DNA from: Pseudomonas sp. B21-056
Lineage (GTDB): Bacteria; Pseudomonadota; Gammaproteobacteria; Pseudomonadales; Pseudomonadaceae
NCBI RefSeq assembly: GCF_026016325.1
Contig: NZ_CP087203.1
Location: 1,860,001 to 1,924,000 of the forward strand
Length of the DNA: 64,000 nucleotides
Direction: 5' to 3'
Shown here: piece after piece, positions 63,106 to 64,000 of the stretch
Numbering within the stretch: position 1 is the stretch's first letter
How the letters are laid out: each line of letters begins with the position of its first letter
Translations under genes and position numbers: made by a program
Notes under the pieces: generated by a model
Database searches by the model: none
The model's input: only the letters and a program-made list of their open reading frames with translations
Told to the model about the DNA's origin: nothing

Positions 63106-63995
63106 TGGAGAACCTTATTCTTACTGGCCCGTGCCAGGGTGCGAGGTGCCCAGGGGAAACGGGCTTCGATGTGCGTGCCTTTGCCGGCTTCGCTGATGAC
63201 GTTCAGCGTGCCACCCAACTGTTCGGCCCGCTCCGACATGCCGGCCATGCCGCGTTGCCCTTCGCGAGCGGGGTGGGGCGCCGGGACGAACCCCTGGCCG
63301 TCATCGCGGATCAGCAGGAGCAGGCCTTCGGGCAGGCGTTGCAGGCGCACCAGCAGATTATTCGCGTGAGCATGGCGCAAGACGTTGGTGACCGCTTCCT
63401 GGGTGATCCGAAAGGCGGCGACCGTCATTTCCTCCGGGATGCCCGTCATGCGCTGCTGGCAGTCGAGGCTCCATTTTACCGGGGTATTGACCAATGTCTT
63501 GAGCAGGTGTGCGCGCAGGCTGGCCTCAAGCCCGAGGCTGGTCAATTGCCTCGGGTTGAGAATCGCCGAGACGTCGCGGACCTTGTTAAGGGTTTCGTCC
63601 AGGGTTTCGCAGAGTATCGAACACTGGGCTTGCAGTTCGTCCGGCACCCGGCGCTTGAGCCATTCGCTCTGCAGTTTTGCAGCTGTCAGTAGTTGGCCGA
63701 TGTCGTCGTGCAATTCGCGACTGAGCCGATGACGCTCGTTTTCCTGGACTTCAAGCAGCCGGTCGGCCAATTCCTGGGGTTGGAACTTGATGGATTTTCG
63801 CGACGACTGATACCAGGCCCAGACACACGCCAGGGCCGCGATATTCAACACCAGCAAGTTCAATGGGAATGTACGGGCGAACAGATAAGTCAGCAGGCAG
63901 CCGAGGGTCGAGCAGATGCAAAGGAGCAGTGTGAGCCGGCGGACGTTTTCTCGGGAGGGTGGCCAGGTGACGAATGACTTGAGGCTGGCGTACAT
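63102..63995 (-). CDS. NarX-type sensor histidine kinase, possibly cut by the window edge
   Basis: The 297-residue protein has two N-terminal membrane segments (about residues 20-40 and 45-63), a HisKA_3 dimerisation region with phospho-acceptor His in RHRLSRELHDDIGQLL, and a compact ATPase domain with EAVTNVLRHAHA and DDGQGF, then GMAGMSERAEQLGG. It phosphorylates the NarL-type regulator downstream. The ATG at 63995 is five bases from the window end, so a longer N-terminus cannot be excluded. Confidence 0.9.
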   Translation of the reverse strand: MYASLKSFVTWPPSRENVRRLTLLLCICSTLGCLLTYLFARTFPLNLLVLNIAALACVWAWYQSSRKSIKFQPQELADRLLEVQENERHRLSRELHDDIGQLLTAAKLQSEWLKRRVPDELQAQCSILCETLDETLNKVRDVSAILNPRQLTSLGLEASLRAHLLKTLVNTPVKWSLDCQQRMTGIPEEMTVAAFRITQEAVTNVLRHAHANNLLVRLQRLPEGLLLLIRDDGQGFVPAPHPAREGQRGMAGMSERAEQLGGTLNVISEAGKGTHIEARFPWAPRTLARASKNKVLH

Positions 63996-64000
63996 GACGG

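Overview
The window is chromosomal DNA of a fluorescent pseudomonad, most likely the Pseudomonas fluorescens group. This rests on GC-rich coding sequence, an 83-residue OprI lipoprotein, EarP beside an elongation factor P with arginine at position 32, an OspR/glutathione peroxidase pair, a SagS-type hybrid kinase, and many intergenic REP doublets typical of this group. No rRNA, tRNA, CRISPR array, complete insertion sequence or prophage was seen. About 65 protein genes fill most of the sequence.

Layout. 1-13.7 kb: thioesterase, small membrane protein, chemoreceptor, tatD, an MltF-type lytic transglycosylase, doxX, a structured leader with a short methyltransferase-like ORF, an orphan PI-PLC-like gene of low GC, greB, a YbbA/YbbP-like ABC exporter divergent from the esterase tesA, and an L,D-transpeptidase. 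13.7-20.7 kb: oprI, a 630-base gap with a decayed reading frame, then acetyltransferase, class I DAHP synthase, PanE-like reductase, 5'-nucleotidase, UspA protein, cysB and a Gre-like factor. 20.8-28.3 kb: earP-efp, an esterase, ohr/ohrR, a TauE-type permease, a LysR regulator, a DUF1127 protein and a YcaQ-like glycosylase. 28.4-42.6 kb: class II DAHP synthase, a spermidine synthase-like protein, deaD with a long folded leader, a DODA dioxygenase, tpm, htpX, alaA, msrB, gpx-ospR, sagS, and a DUF815 ATPase coupled to a free-methionine-sulfoxide reductase. 42.6-50 kb: a large HD-GYP protein and a BvgS/RocS-type hybrid kinase with its LuxR-type regulator. 50.3-64 kb: dgt, the ElaB/YqjE/YqjK-like operon, an ammonium transporter, a CPA2 antiporter, a glutaredoxin, a LexA-box gene, a pseudouridine synthase, mobA, divergent moaB-moeA, a low-GC patch with a XhlA-like protein, a YegS lipid kinase and a NarX/NarL-type two-component pair cut by the window edge.

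Themes. Peroxide and sulfoxide defence is dense (ohr/ohrR, gpx/ospR, msrB, free Met-sulfoxide reductase), envelope maintenance recurs (OprI, L,D-transpeptidase, MltF, HtpX, ElaB operon), and signalling is heavy (three histidine kinases, HD-GYP, chemoreceptor). Two unrelated DAHP synthases feed aromatic biosynthesis.

The least explained stretches are the folded leader plus PI-PLC-like gene (6.2-7.6 kb), the folded deaD leader (31.0-31.08 kb), the LexA-controlled unknown gene (56.6 kb) and the low-GC pocket between moeA and the lipid kinase (60.7-61.5 kb). I found no clearly new multi-gene system. These four are the best leads.
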